A DNA stretch of 64,000 bases from Meghimatium bilineatum (lineage: Eukaryota; Mollusca; Gastropoda; Stylommatophora; Philomycidae). Within the stretch, counting starts at the first letter, position 1, and each line of letters starts with the position of its first letter. The translations under genes and the position numbers were made by a program. The notes beneath the pieces were generated by a model. That model made no database searches, had not been told where the DNA came from, and saw only the letters and a program-made list of their open reading frames with translations. Location: positions 29,270,127 to 29,334,126 of the forward strand of contig CM067298.1 in NCBI GenBank assembly GCA_034231615.1, given 5' to 3'. Shown here one piece after another: positions 45,056-57,044 of this stretch.

Positions 45056-48000
45056 GTAATGCTTGTTATTTAAAGTTAGAATCAATACAGCATTCCTATG
45101 ACTCAAACCTGCTTATTTAGCAAGTACCTTTTTTTTAAAAAAGGAATTTATTTGTGTGTTTAGCAGTTCATGGAGGTCTTATCACAAGATTTCATTGTAG
45201 TGATGTCACAAATCAATACATTAGTATTTAAGTGAGATACAGTAGTGTAGTGATTAGTGCTCTGGTATTTGGCCAATTCCCATTTAATTGAATTATTTTT
45301 AAAATCTACAAATGACTCTGGAATTACAAACATGATAATGGGACACAAAAAATTGTTGCATGGGGATGAATGGAAATGAATGACAGCAGTACAGCTAGTG
45401 TACCATTTGGTAAATATGTAAGTATACAATAATAATAATAATAAAATAATGGTCAAACTTATTGCCCACAGATAATTTTTAGGGTTCTTATGGAATTATT
45501 TTTTAATATTGTTTTTGTTGCTGCACATCTATCACAGGACCAATAAATAGTACTTCTAATTATATTTAAATTATAATGTTATATATATATATCAATGTGG
45601 TAATAAACATTTTCTGACATGAAATATGAACTTATCAAACTTCCTAATCATTAATTTCCACTCAAACTATAACAGTTTTGTAGATAATTCAATTATGAAC
45701 ACTAAAATGTATAGTATCTAGGCATAGTGTTTCAATAATGTTTGTTATTCACATAATATCAGCCCCCAGTTACCTTGAAATCAAGGTAGGTCTATATCTT
45801 TGATCAACATTTCTCATTTAAAAATTGGTGTTCTAGTCCCAAGGGATAAGTTTAAACATTAAAATCTGCAATATGAGAGTCTGGTGTGTTGTGAATAATT
45901 GCCAGGTTGGGTTTAAATAATGAATATAGAAAACCTAAATAAAATAGTTATACATGCATGACACATTAGTGAACTCGAAAATATGTGTAGAAAAATGTAA
46001 ATAAAATGGCATCACATACCACACATCCAAATATCATGGCTGTCAAATACCCGTAATTAGCGATATTTTGTATGGTTTTTTGCAAGGTTTGATTATGTAC
46101 ACCCATATGATACATTTTACGTTTTTTTACATGAATTTCTGCGGTTTTCATTTATTTTTAGTGACAATACTGATTTTTACAGTATTTATATATTTTAGTG
46201 GCAACATTGATTTGTGCTGTTTTTATTTCATTTTTTGAGAACAGTGGTTTTTTTGTTGCATTTTAGCATTTATCTTAGTGGCAACACTGCTTTTAAACAC
46301 ATCAGCCCTTTCATTATTCCCTGTGATTGTAAATTTTCTATATACCGAACTTAGGAATTTTTAATGTCCACATGCATTGACAGCGTACGCATATGTAACT
46401 CATGTGTGCATACATTGTTTATATTGTAAGTTTGTTTACTTCATAGGTAGTGTAGGCCTAATGTGAAATAATAAAATATTAAGGCCTATAACCTATATCC
46501 GATCTTTAGGCTTATGCTGCTATGTATAATACTTTAATAATAATTCACATGGCATTCATTGAATTGATAGTCAAAGAAAACCTGCTGCCGGAAAAGACAG
46601 ACAACAAATACATCATTGTGTGTTTGTTCTCTCATATGTTGCTGATAATAAAGCATCATACTTTATTTACTATTGTCTGTCCCCGGGTGAATGATGGTTG
46701 ATCGTATTTACACTTGCCGTAAGGTCATTCAGGGTTTTTATTAGTTGTCTACTTTGGGATTTATGCAAGAGCAATTTGCATCCCAGACAAGGCAGCATAT
46801 CAAGTACACCTTTACTTTGACATTCACAGTTCAGTATGCAGGGAAGACCACAAGAAAGGAGAGCAAAACTGTTGCGGTAATTGTAAGCAGCATAACAATA
46901 GAACTTTTAGCACTAACTGAGACTGTGAACTGAATGAGGACACATGGACACATAATGAAACTCATATTTGTGAACAAAAACTTGAGGGGTATTGGGAAGA
47001 TCCAAGTTGCAAGGAGCCAGTCTTTTCATATCTGGCCATGCAAGTGTTCAGACAAAGAGAGAGCAAATGTCTATCGAGTTAGTTCTGCCACTTTATTGGA
47101 AGTTAGAGCAGGCTGATATACTGAAATCATTATGAGATCTCACAGGGAGCTGGTACCCAGTTTAGTATTAATATAGTTTTTCTGGATAATTCAGAGATAC
47201 CTTGTTGATTTGAATGACTGTCTTGTCTGGTGTGCCGGACGACTTGTAAAAATGGTTTTGAATCATAGAATCAATTTTTTGGGATGAAAGAAATCTCTGT
47301 TGTTGAACATTTGAAAAGTTGTGAGTTTGGCAGTTGCCTCTGTCTGATATTTGAACATTTTATTCCTATGGTAATTTTGTTTATGTGTAGTACTGTCTCA
47401 AATTTGTCCTCCATTCACTACCTCCATTTTTATGGCCTTTATTGATATCTATCTGTGAATACATATTTTGCTATATGGTAATTTTAACATGTGCAGGGAT
47501 AAAGTTATATGTTCTGTGTACCTTAAAATAAAGTAAGGTTCATTATGGGAGATGTGTCCACATATTCCAGCTTTATAATTTTAGGCATGTTTTCATACAG
47601 TTTCCATGACACAGGGATAAAAAACATGCAGCATTTGCTACCGATCATTCAATACGCACGTAGATCAATGGATACTCATTGTATGCGCCTTTAGCAAAAG
47701 TTCTTTTCATTAAATAATGTATGGTTTGTTTCGTTAAAAATGTAGACACATCTCCCCATAATGTACCTAAAGTAGTTATTTATTATCTAACATTTCAGGA
47801 TTATATTTATCTTTCACAAAAATGGCAATCATACTAAGGCCAAAGTGAAACCTCCCAGACTCAATGGACAGAAAGTAGGTGTCTTTTCATCAAGATCTCC
47901 ATACAGGCCCAACAACATTGGTCTGTCATTAGTTAAGATAGACAAAATTGAAGGTAAATACATATAATTTCAGTTACCGAATAATAGTTTAATTTTACAT

Positions 48001-49831
48001 ATGTAATAATATTTTATATTATTAAGCAATAATTGCATTGTACATAATTATAATGTAATAATTCCTGTACTTATTCTCTTGCTATGAATGGTTGATTGGT
48101 ACCTTAGTGATGTATCATTCTTGCTAAATTATGATGCTTTTCAATACCACAATTGACTGGGTTATGCACATGTGTATCAAAATGAATCATCTAGGCATTC
48201 CATGGTTTGGAAATACAATTTTAGAAGATCTATACTTTGCAGATGACCTGGCTCTCCTTAGCTCAGCATATCTGGATGACAAAGACAAAATAGACTGACT
48301 TAAGAACAAATCTGTTTAACATTAACTCTTCTGAAATAAAAATCATGGATTTCACAAATTAAAGAACTTATGTCAAGCTCCACAAACATATGCTAGTCAA
48401 CGTTAAAACTTTCAACTATTTGGGGGAGAAAGTTATCATCACAAGGTGGGTATACAAGCAAAGAGATATCAACCCGCATAACTCTGACAGTCGGGGCACT
48501 TAACAAGCTGTCACATATATGGCATTTGCAGGAATTTAATAAACTTATAAAACTTAGACTGTTTTGCCATTCAGGGTCGATAACATGGATGAAGACCTAG
48601 CAAATGTTTATCTCATAATATTAAGTTTGTGGTTGACCTATATATGTATGTCATAATTGTCCTGTGTGTATGTTCTTGGTGCTGCAGTTATTAATGTCAT
48701 TAATTTCTTTACATTTTTTCTTCAGGTGCTTCTGTGCATGTATCTGGCATTGATATTCTTGATGGTACTCCAATAATAGATATTAAGCCTTACATTCCTG
48801 AATATGATAAACCCAAAGAACTTACAGATGGTCAGTGTGAAAATATGACATTAGACTGTCATGTAACTACTGGCATTCCACATGCTTTATATGTGAACTC
48901 TAAACACATTAGTGCGGATAGTAACCTATCTAAACAGGAAGATACTGTGAGCATCATGACTGTTGATCATGGTATCAGGGAGGGAGATGCCAATGTATCC
49001 TCGAACAATGTTATAATACATTCAGATTCTAGTGAAGAAGATTATATTTCTGCAAGTCAGAAATATCTTGAAATTCTACAGGAAAGAAGACCTATATGCT
49101 GTGAAAAATCAGAACAAGAAAATAATACAGTTGTAGATAATCTTGATAACATTATTCAGCAGACACAGCCTAAACACAGTCAGCAGAACAAAAATCATCT
49201 GTCTAATTCTTCAGAACATACTGCATATGACATTGCGCCTGAAGAATTAGTTGGTGATAATGTGGAAATTCTTATAGGTAGTACCAAATCTAAAACATTT
49301 CAACTGCCTGTCAATTGCTCATCATCTGACTGTAATGGCACTGCTCTTTTGACTAAAGAGCACTTTGTACTGGAAAAATATAATTTTGATACAGAGAATT
49401 TATTAAGTAATAGTAAAGATCATGTGCAGACAACAAAGTACATCACAACATTATCAGACTCTGAGAGCTCCTGCAGAAGTTCTAATGTACACACAGCTAT
49501 TGCTTCTTGGTTACTAGATCCACCAGTATCCAAGCTGAATGTAACTTTTACACCTCAAGCTCTTGAAGAGTTACATAAATTCAGTAAACTGTCCAGTGAT
49601 TCTAGTTATCAGCTTCAGATGTTTTCAAGTTCAGAAGAGGCACAGAAGTCTATCACTGACATCTTGCGAGAGGAACCTCGATCAATATACCGTCGTATAC
49701 ATTGCCAAGATAGTCTTTATTACTTTGCAGTAGATGTGCTGCATGTAACATGTTGGTTTGATGAAGGCACAGCTCAAGTAGTCAGGGTTAAGCCAGTAGC
49801 ATTTGTTCCAAAGTTGCAGGTGCAGATTTAG
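44880..49831 (+). CDS. TRMO: TRMO: tRNA (adenine-37-N6)-methyltransferase
   Basis: Exons 44880-45055, 47799-47953 and 48726-49831, joined through GT-AG introns with matching phases (tg|g for Trp; g|gt for Gly). The TrmO/UPF0066 core reads LQPIGTMKSVFHFKNGTPRQ, FNNPEHSLMGLEEFSHAW, PPRLNGQKVGVFSSRSPYRP, NNIGLSLVKI and GIDILDGTPIIDIKPYIPEY. Known TrmO enzymes use S-adenosylmethionine to N6-methylate t6A37 of ANN-decoding tRNAs. A poorly conserved acidic Ser-rich linker (about 190 residues) follows, then the C-terminal domain FTPQALEELHKFSKL, REEPRSIYRR and YYFAVDVLHVTCWFDEG. The ATG at 44880 fits bacterial N-termini; an upstream coding exon remains possible. About 479 residues from that ATG. Confidence 0.93.
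45465..46030 (+). repeat. unclassified dispersed repeat, copy 2
   Basis: Aligns with 3625-4260 over most of its length (AATAGTACTTCTAA, CAGTTTTGTAGATAAT, ATGTTTGTTATTC, ATAGTTATAC). Lacks ORFs. Confidence 0.65.
46674..46725 (-). mobile_element. LINE tail stub (SPGDRQ family)
   Basis: Only the terminal 50 bp (ATTGTCTGTCCCC..GGTGAATGATGGTTGATCG on the plus strand) remain. Confidence 0.7.
47799..47953 (+). CDS. TRMO: TRMO exon B
   Basis: Acceptor ACATTTCAG, donor GAAG|GTAAAT. Carries FIFHKNGNHTKAKVKPPRLN and the SRSPYRPNNIGLSL signature of the SAM-binding core. Confidence 0.95.
47954..48725 (+). other. TRMO: TRMO intron 2
   Basis: 772 bp, GTAAAT...TTTCTTCAG, containing a LINE fragment. Confidence 0.9.
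48160..48600 (+). mobile_element. LINE RT fragment inside TRMO intron 2
   Basis: Reads LEDLYFADDLALLSSAYLDD (RT catalytic box), then after stops ISTRITLTVGALNKLSHIW. Short and decayed. Confidence 0.75.
48726..49831 (+). CDS. TRMO: TRMO last exon
   Basis: Acceptor TTTTTTCTTCAG. 1106 bp to the TAG at 49829-49831. Completes the core (DIKPYIPEY), the long Ser/Asp/Glu linker and the C-terminal TRMO domain. Confidence 0.95.
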
Positions 49832-50389
49832 TATTAATTACATGTTATGTATTTAGAGGATTGTGGGGGGGTCACAATCATCTCATGTTAATGTAATGGC
49901 ACGAGTAAATTGGGGAGACCAGACTTGTTTAGAATATATACAAATAGTCACAGTTGCTTAATGTTTGTACATATTAGCACCAAGTGTAGTTGATATCTTT
50001 AATAGATAACAGATCACATTGAGATAATTTAACCTTGACATATCTTATAATGGGAACATTGTGCATGCTTGCCCGTGTGTGTGTAGTCTTTGAGAACAAT
50101 GACAAAATGAGTCTGAAATGTTCAGCACTCCATCAGTTGAGGTGATTTTCCTGGTCAAGAACATACATATTCCAAAATGATCTATGTTCTTGGGACAAAT
50201 ATTTAAAAAATGAATTGTCTTGCTGCAATAGACCTCCTCTTCAAAGTAGAAGACTTATGCTTAAGATATTGCATGTGACTCAAACACTGGTATCTCCGAG
50301 GTATGCGTCAGTTTGTCTCCCAGGTATGTGTCAGTTTGTCTCCCAGGTATGTGTCAGGTTATTTTAGTTTTTCAGTAGATTCAATACCA
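49832..50389 (+). other. TRMO 3' flank
   Basis: Probable 3' UTR. TATGTGTCAGTTTGTCTCCCAGG is partly repeated three times at 50300-50360. Confidence 0.4.
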
Positions 50390-50690
50390 GATCTAGAGGT
50401 GTGTCCCATGGCAGCAACCTGCCATCTGGGTTGAAGATAACAAGATAACTCTTCATATACTAAGCCACAGCAACTATTAGGTGGGATGGTCAGTTCTCTT
50501 CCTTGCTGCCTTTACCGTCCCTAACCCATGCGTCAGGTACTCATTTGCAGCTGAGTTGATTGGATTCAAACGAGAAATCACAACCCATATTTTTTATTTG
50601 TCCGGATGTGGTTTTGAACCTGACACACTGTAACCCCATGATAGCATGCAGCCTCAGTATCAACTAGGCTATCACAATATCACATCTACC
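50390..50690 (-). mobile_element. tRNA-derived SINE (family 3) and LINE stub
   Basis: On the minus strand the head at about 50690-50600 has an A box-like TAGCCTAGTTGATACTGAG and B box CAGGTTCAAAACC. A body of about 130 bp runs to about 50465. On the plus strand 50395-50460 matches 8005-8060 reversed, a LINE piece. Confidence 0.6.
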
Positions 50691-50924
50691 ACATGTTACT
50701 CTGCTAAGTGTTTTAATTAGGTACTTAAAAGGTGTGCAGTCTATTAAACGCCTTTTAATTATGAAAAAAAAAAAACATGTCATATGGAGAATGGAATGGC
50801 AAATCAAGTGTTACAGTACTTAGATACAAGCTAAAATTTTCAAAGTGTAGGTTTCCAAAATTGTCTTATGAAAATGCCACTAATATGTCTGACCATTATA
50901 ATGGGATGCAGAAAATGTTTTATA

Positions 50925-50930
50925 AATAAA
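50925..50930 (+). terminator. candidate poly(A) signal AATAAA
   Basis: First canonical hexamer noticed downstream of TRMO, 1.1 kb past the stop. Confidence 0.25.
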
Positions 50931-51169
50931 CAAGTGTGCTATTTATGTGTCATGCAGTGTTCATTCACTAAATCTTATAGGAAGAATAGCTGTTTATTTC
51001 TATTATGAGGCAGTTAATTTTGTCTATACAGTGCAATTTTGTGACTGGTATTCAAGGTACTCTATACCTTTTCTCAGCCTCAACCAGCCGGTGAAATATT
51101 CTTAAAGTGTCTACTGGAAGTAAAAGTGTCTTAAAATCTACTAGATGAAGGTCCCATGTTTACGCTAAA

Positions 51170-51270
51170 GTAATTTTCAAATATCGACTCAAATTGCGAG
51201 GCGAGTAGGTACCATTTGAGCTGACATGGTTCAAATCCAGTTTGCTGCATTATGATTTTTCTTTAATAAT
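51170..51270 (+). mobile_element. tRNA-like SINE (family 4), copy 1
   Basis: GACTCAAATTGCGAGGCGAG and B box GGTTCAAATCC, followed by CATTATGATTTTTCTT. Strongly similar to 51518-51610. Confidence 0.6.
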
Positions 51271-51517
51271 AAATCCTCAATACTTCAATATTACATTTTT
51301 CATTTACTATGTCACATCAGAGGCAACCTTGTTTATGTTTACAAGTATACCTAATTGGTCTTTGTAGCACTGAGGCCTTCTGGTATGTGCTGATGTTAAA
51401 ATGATTGTAGTTCTCAGTCTGCATGTTGTTGTCTGTGTGTTATTTGACTGGTCAATTACATGTTGAAAGCCTTACTAAATTTTCATCTTTTTTATGGATA
51501 TGGTGTGACCAAAGGCG

Positions 51518-51610
51518 GAAAACATGTTGACTCAAGTTACGAGATGAGTAGATGCGATCTGAGTTAACCTGGTTCAAGTCCTGTTTGTGGCATTATGATT
51601 TTTTCTTAAT
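51518..51610 (+). mobile_element. tRNA-like SINE (family 4), copy 2
   Basis: GACTCAAGTTACGAGATGAG, B box GGTTCAAGTCC and CATTATGATTTTTTCTT, parallel to copy 1 about 350 bp away. Confidence 0.6.
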
Positions 51611-52280
51611 ATTTTAGAAGCATTAGAAAGTATAGCTGAATACAAGTCACAAAGTGTACACAAGGAGAGAAGCAAATAAGATGTAAGAACTTGAATTTGT
51701 TTTTAATGTTACATGTTTGGGATGGGATTTTGCAAAACTTTTCATTGTAAGCTACGTCCTACAGGACATGGTTATAATCAACCATAGAGGAAGAGTAACC
51801 AAATGCTGATTACTAGGCAGCCCAAACATGCAAATGTTTCAGAAAGAAGATGTCCAATGGCAGAGATGCATAAGAGATACATCTAGAGATAAATTTCATA
51901 TCATTATATTGTACACAGTTATTGATAACTTGTAACTGAAATAATAAGAAGATGAGAAGAGATATACAAAGACACGTAATATTGATTTTCTTTGTTAAGT
52001 GATTTGACACATTACATTACTTCATCATGCAACAAGATTGAAAGCTTATCCCTGTTATGTCAAATGCTGTTCATGCTTATCCAGATGACTTCAACACCAG
52101 TTTATCGACTGAACTCAGCAGTTTCATTCATATATTTTCCATAAGTTCAGCACAGAAGAAAACATAAAACAGTGTTCAGTCATGCTGAACTGTAGAAAAT
52201 AATTGTAGAAGATAACATTGATTGCACCTTTCTACATGTAGATATGTATATATATATATAACGCAAAAAAACCTTACTTA
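51611..52280. other. unassigned intergenic sequence
   Basis: No feature supported beyond a short TA run at about 52248. Confidence 0.3.
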
Positions 52281-52281
52281 T

Positions 52282-52770
52282 ACTAGGGTAGATGACATCA
52301 ATCTTCAGAAACAAAAATGTAGATTTATACACCAAAATAACACTATTCAAAACTATTATTTACGCCAATGCTGTGCTATCAATGCCAGACATGAACAAGA
52401 CGACACAAGACAAACGTAAACTAGTAGCAGCTGAAATGGCATGCTTACGCAGAATCCTAGGAATATTGCTAAGAGACAGAGTGAGAAATGAGGACATTAG
52501 ACAAAGAACCAGCACCGCCCCAATCTTGGAGTATATCAAGAGCCAACAGATCTAATAGTTTGCACACATCAGCAGATTACCACAGACAGCATACCACAGC
52601 AAGCTATGCTACACAGACACAGTGAAGGCAGACCTGAGTCCGACCTCGAAATTGATGGACCACCGAAATAAAGGAAGCGACAAATTCCACAATATACTCA
52701 ACATATCACAAGGGACATCTCCAAAGAACTCTTCTACCCCTGACGCTGAAAGGCAATAAAGGGTTTAGAG
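52282..52770 (+). mobile_element. LINE C-terminal fragment (D family)
   Basis: Reads FRNKNVDLYTKITLFKTIIY, KLVAAEMACLRRILGILLRD, RVRNEDIRQRTSTAPILEYI, then stops. Parallels 30530-30965. Confidence 0.8.
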
Positions 52771-53049
52771 AATATATATATGGCTCCTCGTGTCTGCATG
52801 TGTATGACTGGCTGGCATGTGTATGACAACCTTGACTGGCTGGCTAAACTATGTAGAATTTCTCTTAAGGAGAATGTTCCCCTCCATTGGCACACAGAGT
52901 CGCCTGTGGAGAAGGCAGAGGATCAAATTGTTCGGCAGCGGCTTTAAAGATTGGGACCCAAAAGGCAATGTATCAGGCCAAACACCAGGAACAAGTTAGT
53001 ATGCAACCAGAACCATTAAGAAAGTAATGGTAAACTACTGAATGTAATT

Positions 53050-54170
53050 GCAAAGAACTCATAATAGATATGATGGTGATGCCGCCAGGCAGATCAAACA
53101 CGCGAACTGGGAAAGAGGAGGACTGCAGAACCCGTATGAGTATATGTAATGATGGCCAAAAGCCTGACTGTGATACTGTGGAAAGTCCTGTAATCCGCAT
53201 TAAGAAAAGAATTAGAATTGCTATATGGAATGTCAACAGCATGTACCAGGGAAACTGGCATACTGTAAAAAAGCGAACTGAGACGATTAGACATAGATGG
53301 GCTGACCAAGGACACTTCCCAACCACAACAGTTAAATGTTCATATATTCAGGCAAAGAGAAACGTGGACTCGACCGAGTCGGTATATTACTGTCAAAAGA
53401 TATCGCCAGAACACTTCTGGGATACAACACAATCAACAATCGCATAATGAAAATAAGACTAAACAGGAGATCTAAAAACATCATCCACAAATATGCACCA
53501 ATATTAGCAACAAAAGTAAAAGAAATAGACACATTTTATGGTGATCTACAAGAGACAATAGATAAAACACCGAAACAAGACATTGAAATAGTAATTGGGG
53601 ATTTAAATGCAAAGATTGGACCACGAAGCGTGTGGGAGGAAAGGCATGTAGTGGGATGTTTTGCTATCAAACACACTAAGAAACACCACAAAACAAGTTG
53701 TTTAACTCCAACATCATCCCTATTCTATCATATGGGTGCGAAAGTTGGAAAGCCACAGATAAGAGACTCGACTCATTTGAATACAAATGCCTACGTACCA
53801 TTCTGAATGTTAAGTGGAGTGACTTTAAATCTAACCCTACTATAAGAGAGGAAAGCAAAGAAACCTATATATCTTCCTTCATTAGACAAATGCGTTGGAC
53901 TTAATCGGCCATGTTCTCAGAATGAACAGCCTAAGAATTCCCCAGCAGTCACTATATTGGGTGCCACCTCGAGTAAGAAGAAGAGGGAGACCTAGAGAAA
54001 CTCTACGAAGAACCATTAATAGAGAAGTCATGTCAATGAACCTAAACAACACACAACAATTGAAAGACCTGGCAACACAAAGACAGAAATGGAAAGCTAT
54101 GGTTTCTGCCCTATGCGCCGCCTATGGCCCTGGAGCATCCTGCCACTCCGCACATAACATCACATAATAT
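53050..54170 (+). mobile_element. RTE-like LINE with endonuclease joined to C-terminus, RT missing
   Basis: The 5' part reads KKRIRIAIWNVNSMYQ (start of the APE-type endonuclease), DRVGILLSKDIARTLLGYNT and IEIVIGDLNAKIGP (catalytic Asp-x-Asn). At about 53690 it jumps to the post-RT region: IIPILSYGCESWKATDKRLD, SFEYKCLRTILNVKWSD, LIGHVLRMNSLRIPQQSLYW, RRRGRPRETLRRTINRE. The whole reverse transcriptase is absent and several frameshifts occur. Confidence 0.85.
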
Positions 54171-54314
54171 ACTGTATGTCCAAGATTCGCATCAATATAT
54201 TAGAATCAATGTTATGTAGCTCTAAGGAACTCTCTTTTTCACTTCTATTCACAGGGACTTATTACAGAGTATTATTCTTCATATTTAGGAATGCTGCCCT
54301 ATTCTCGACGAATA

Positions 54315-54480
54315 CAGTTAAATCCCTTTATAACAACTTGGTCCGAGGAAATATTTATGTAATAACAGACATTTGCTATACATAGCATAAACTAATAATA
54401 ACGATAATTGGGGATTTTGAAAAGTGTTGTTACTAGGGAAATGTGTTATAAACATATGCGTTATAGAGACATTCCATTGT
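54315..54480. mobile_element. pogo/Tigger-like MITE
   Basis: 166 bp flanked by TA on both sides. Ends CAGTTAAATCCCTTTATAAC and the inverse of CAATGGAATGTCTCTATAAC agree at 14 of 20 positions. A relative lies at 61280-61445. Confidence 0.6.
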
Positions 54481-54759
54481 ATTACATCTTAAATACAGAT
54501 GTATTACTACTCCAAATTCTTGGAGTAGTAAAACTATATAGGCTTAATCAATACAAGCCACACACTTCTATTATTCCATTATAAAACTATTAATTTTAGT
54601 AGTAACACGTTACAATAAAAGCAGTCCTCCACAAAAATGTGTATGTATGAGATATAGTCATATATCAAAATTTAATTTCAATAGAGTATGTACTCGTGTT
54701 TATTTTAAATGTACATTTGTTTTAGTTAGACAATCTTGGAAAAGCCTAGGAAGAGGTCA

Positions 54760-55193
54760 TCATCGACTGCCATCTTTGCAACAAAAGTTGGCTGCAACAG
54801 ACCTCCAACATCCCCTGTCTCTTGTTTTGGTGGTGTACTCTGCCATGCTAGACTGTAACCTGTCCATCTTGTGATGTTACTCTCCACTTGTATCCCTGTT
54901 TACCTCTTGCTTGCTTCCCTTTGACTTTACCCTCAAGTAAGGTCTTCAACAAGGTGCCATGTCTTTTAATATTTTCAAAATATTTTATTTCCCTGATCTT
55001 TATTTCTCTTAATAATTATTTGTCATATTAAGTGTTGTTTGTTTTCTTTTCATGGTGTTCTCCCTATTCTTCTATATATCCACATCTAAGGCATCAATTC
55101 TGTCTTGTAATTATTTGTAAAGTGTCCATGTTTCTGAGTTATACATTAATATATAATAGATGTTGCATTTTATAATTCTCATTTTTAACTTAG
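54760..55193 (-). mobile_element. LINE C-terminal fragment (B family) with target duplication
   Basis: 434 bp, homologous to the C-terminal part at 43881-44414, flanked by AGGAAGAGGTCA at 54748-54759 and 55194-55205. The 3' tail is GATGATGA. Confidence 0.88.
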
Positions 55194-55205
55194 AGGAAGA
55201 GGTCA

Positions 55206-55789
55206 ATGAGCTTGCTGAAATAAGGTCTTCAACAGTTGGAAATCATAGCGTCAGAAAGTGTCAGCTTCATCGAAATAAATTTAGCTTATGTGTGGACAGG
55301 TTACATATACATGTAATATCTTATCAGACCCCAAAAAGAGAAAATTAAAATCACCAAGGCCCGAATTAAATAGGCCTATTTAGAGATTTCCACCCCACAA
55401 ACTTTACAAAAATGAACCATAATTCAGTGGCACTAAAGACAGATATTGACAGTTGTACCCTCACTTCCCCTTTAGGTGAGAGATCTTTTAACGGCTTTGC
55501 TGTTGTGGTCTACTGATTTCATGTCATGACACTACCTTGCTGAGACGTTCGTTCCTCGGTGTTAACAAATAGGTACCCGCTGAGGACATAAATTTTAACT
55601 GCCCGGAATTAGGACAAATTTATTGACTGGACCATTAAAATTAACAAGGCGGCAAGTTGTGGACTGCCATAATTCCACACTTTAGAAATCTGAAATTATT
55701 ACGGTGTAGGCACCTTTCCTTTTCCTGTCGGCCAGTTATTTATTTTTTAATGATACCTTAACAGCTTAGGCCTAATATCGAGGTCTATT
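55206..55789. other. unassigned sequence
   Basis: The open frame at 55160-55348 starts inside the LINE and is not supported as a gene. Confidence 0.3.
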
Positions 55790-56283
55790 GTCTGACATGA
55801 GGAAATTAGTAACATCTAAACAAATTACAAACAAGTTAAAAATGAGAATTATAAAATACTACATCTATTCTATATTAATGTATGGCTCAGAAACATGGAC
55901 ACTAAATAAACAATTGGAAGACAGAATTTATGCTTAAGAGATGTGGGTATATAGAAGTTTAGGGAGAACATCATGGAAAGAGAAGAAAACAAACAAAGAG
56001 ATGTTTAAAACACTTAATATGAAGAAAGAACTACTAAGAGAAATAAAGATCAGGGAAATAAAATATTTAGGACACATTAAAAGATATGGCACCTTATTGA
56101 AGACCTTACTTGATGGTAAAGTCAAAGGGATGCGAGCAAGAGGTAGGCAGAGATACAAGTAGGAGAGTAACATCAGAAGATGGACGGGTTACAGTCTAGC
56201 AGAGTGCACCACTAAAACAAGAGATATGGGATGTTGGAGGTATGTTGCAGCTAACCTTCGTTGCGGAGACGGTACTTGATGAT
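55790..56283 (+). mobile_element. LINE C-terminal fragment (B family)
   Basis: Reads LVTSKQITNKLKMRIIKYYI, GSETWTLNKQLEDRI, MWVYRSLGRTSWKEKKTNKE, RARGRQRYK and ends in CTTGATGATGA. Confidence 0.85.
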
Positions 56284-56775
56284 GATTGTCTTTCCCCAGG
56301 TGAATGATGGTTGATCGTATTCACACTTGCCGTTAAGCGTAGGGATGGGGGCAAGAGCTGTCGTTCCAAGGCCAGATGTGTCGCCGTGGTCGCATTTAGT
56401 CCATGTTTGTTCAAGGTTATCTTGATGTTTTCTGTTCACCGTTTTCTTGGTCTACTTTTGACTTTACGTCCAGATATTCTTTTGTTATATGCTCTTATTG
56501 GTATTTGGTTTGGGTTCATTCTCATAAGGCGACCGAACCATTTTACTTGATGTCTTTCAATATGTTCAATACATGATATTATACCAACTCTTTTCCTAAT
56601 TTCTTCATTCTTATTTTATCTAGTTTAGTAACAATTGTAACATTTCTCAAACATTTCATTGCACATGCAACGATTTTCCTCTGTTGCGAGACCATGTTTA
56701 ACATTGGTAACTGAGCGTTGGTATAGAAATTGTAGACATTATCTGTCTTTTGATTTCCATTTTGAACTTTCGGTG
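56284..56775 (-). mobile_element. LINE tail unit (SPGDRQ family), full unit
   Basis: Tail-to-tail with the preceding LINE; its terminal ATTGTCTTTCCCC begins exactly after that LINE's GATGATGA. The 5' edge is ACTTCTTCACCGAAAGTTC. Reading frame degraded (NKHGLNATTATHLALERQ). Confidence 0.8.
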
Positions 56776-57044
56776 AAGAAGTGGCGGGTTACCTTACCCC
56801 CCTTCCCTTTCTACCAGGAGATCAGAACATGACATTTTAAGTACTAGTAATTTAGTCGCCCACCCACCTTCCCTTCTTGACGTTTTTCTTCAAAAAAGTC
56901 ATCAAAAATCTTAATTAAAAAAGATAGAATAGCATTGAAAATGGGCGAATAACCTTTTCTTACGTAAAACTATCCTCTTACTGAAAACGTTTCTATGGCC
57001 CTGTGTGTTATAACTGGCCCAATACAGTTATTTATTGTGGTTCG

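Larger units (their letters stand above)
45056..47798 (+). other. TRMO: TRMO intron 1
   Basis: 2743 bp, GTAATG...ACATTTCAG. Holds the unclassified repeat (45465-46030), a LINE-tail stub (46674-46725) and unrecognised open frames at 46745-47116. At 45231-45285 GTAGTGTAGTGATTAGTGC looks like a tRNA A-box region without a proper B box. Confidence 0.85.

Noticed and set aside
45231-45285. tRNA-like GTAGTGTAGTGATTAGTGC
   Set aside because: No B box at the right distance; at most a SINE remnant.
46745-47116. Two consecutive open frames in TRMO intron 1
   Set aside because: No recognisable motif and no phase with TRMO exons; could be an unknown repeat.
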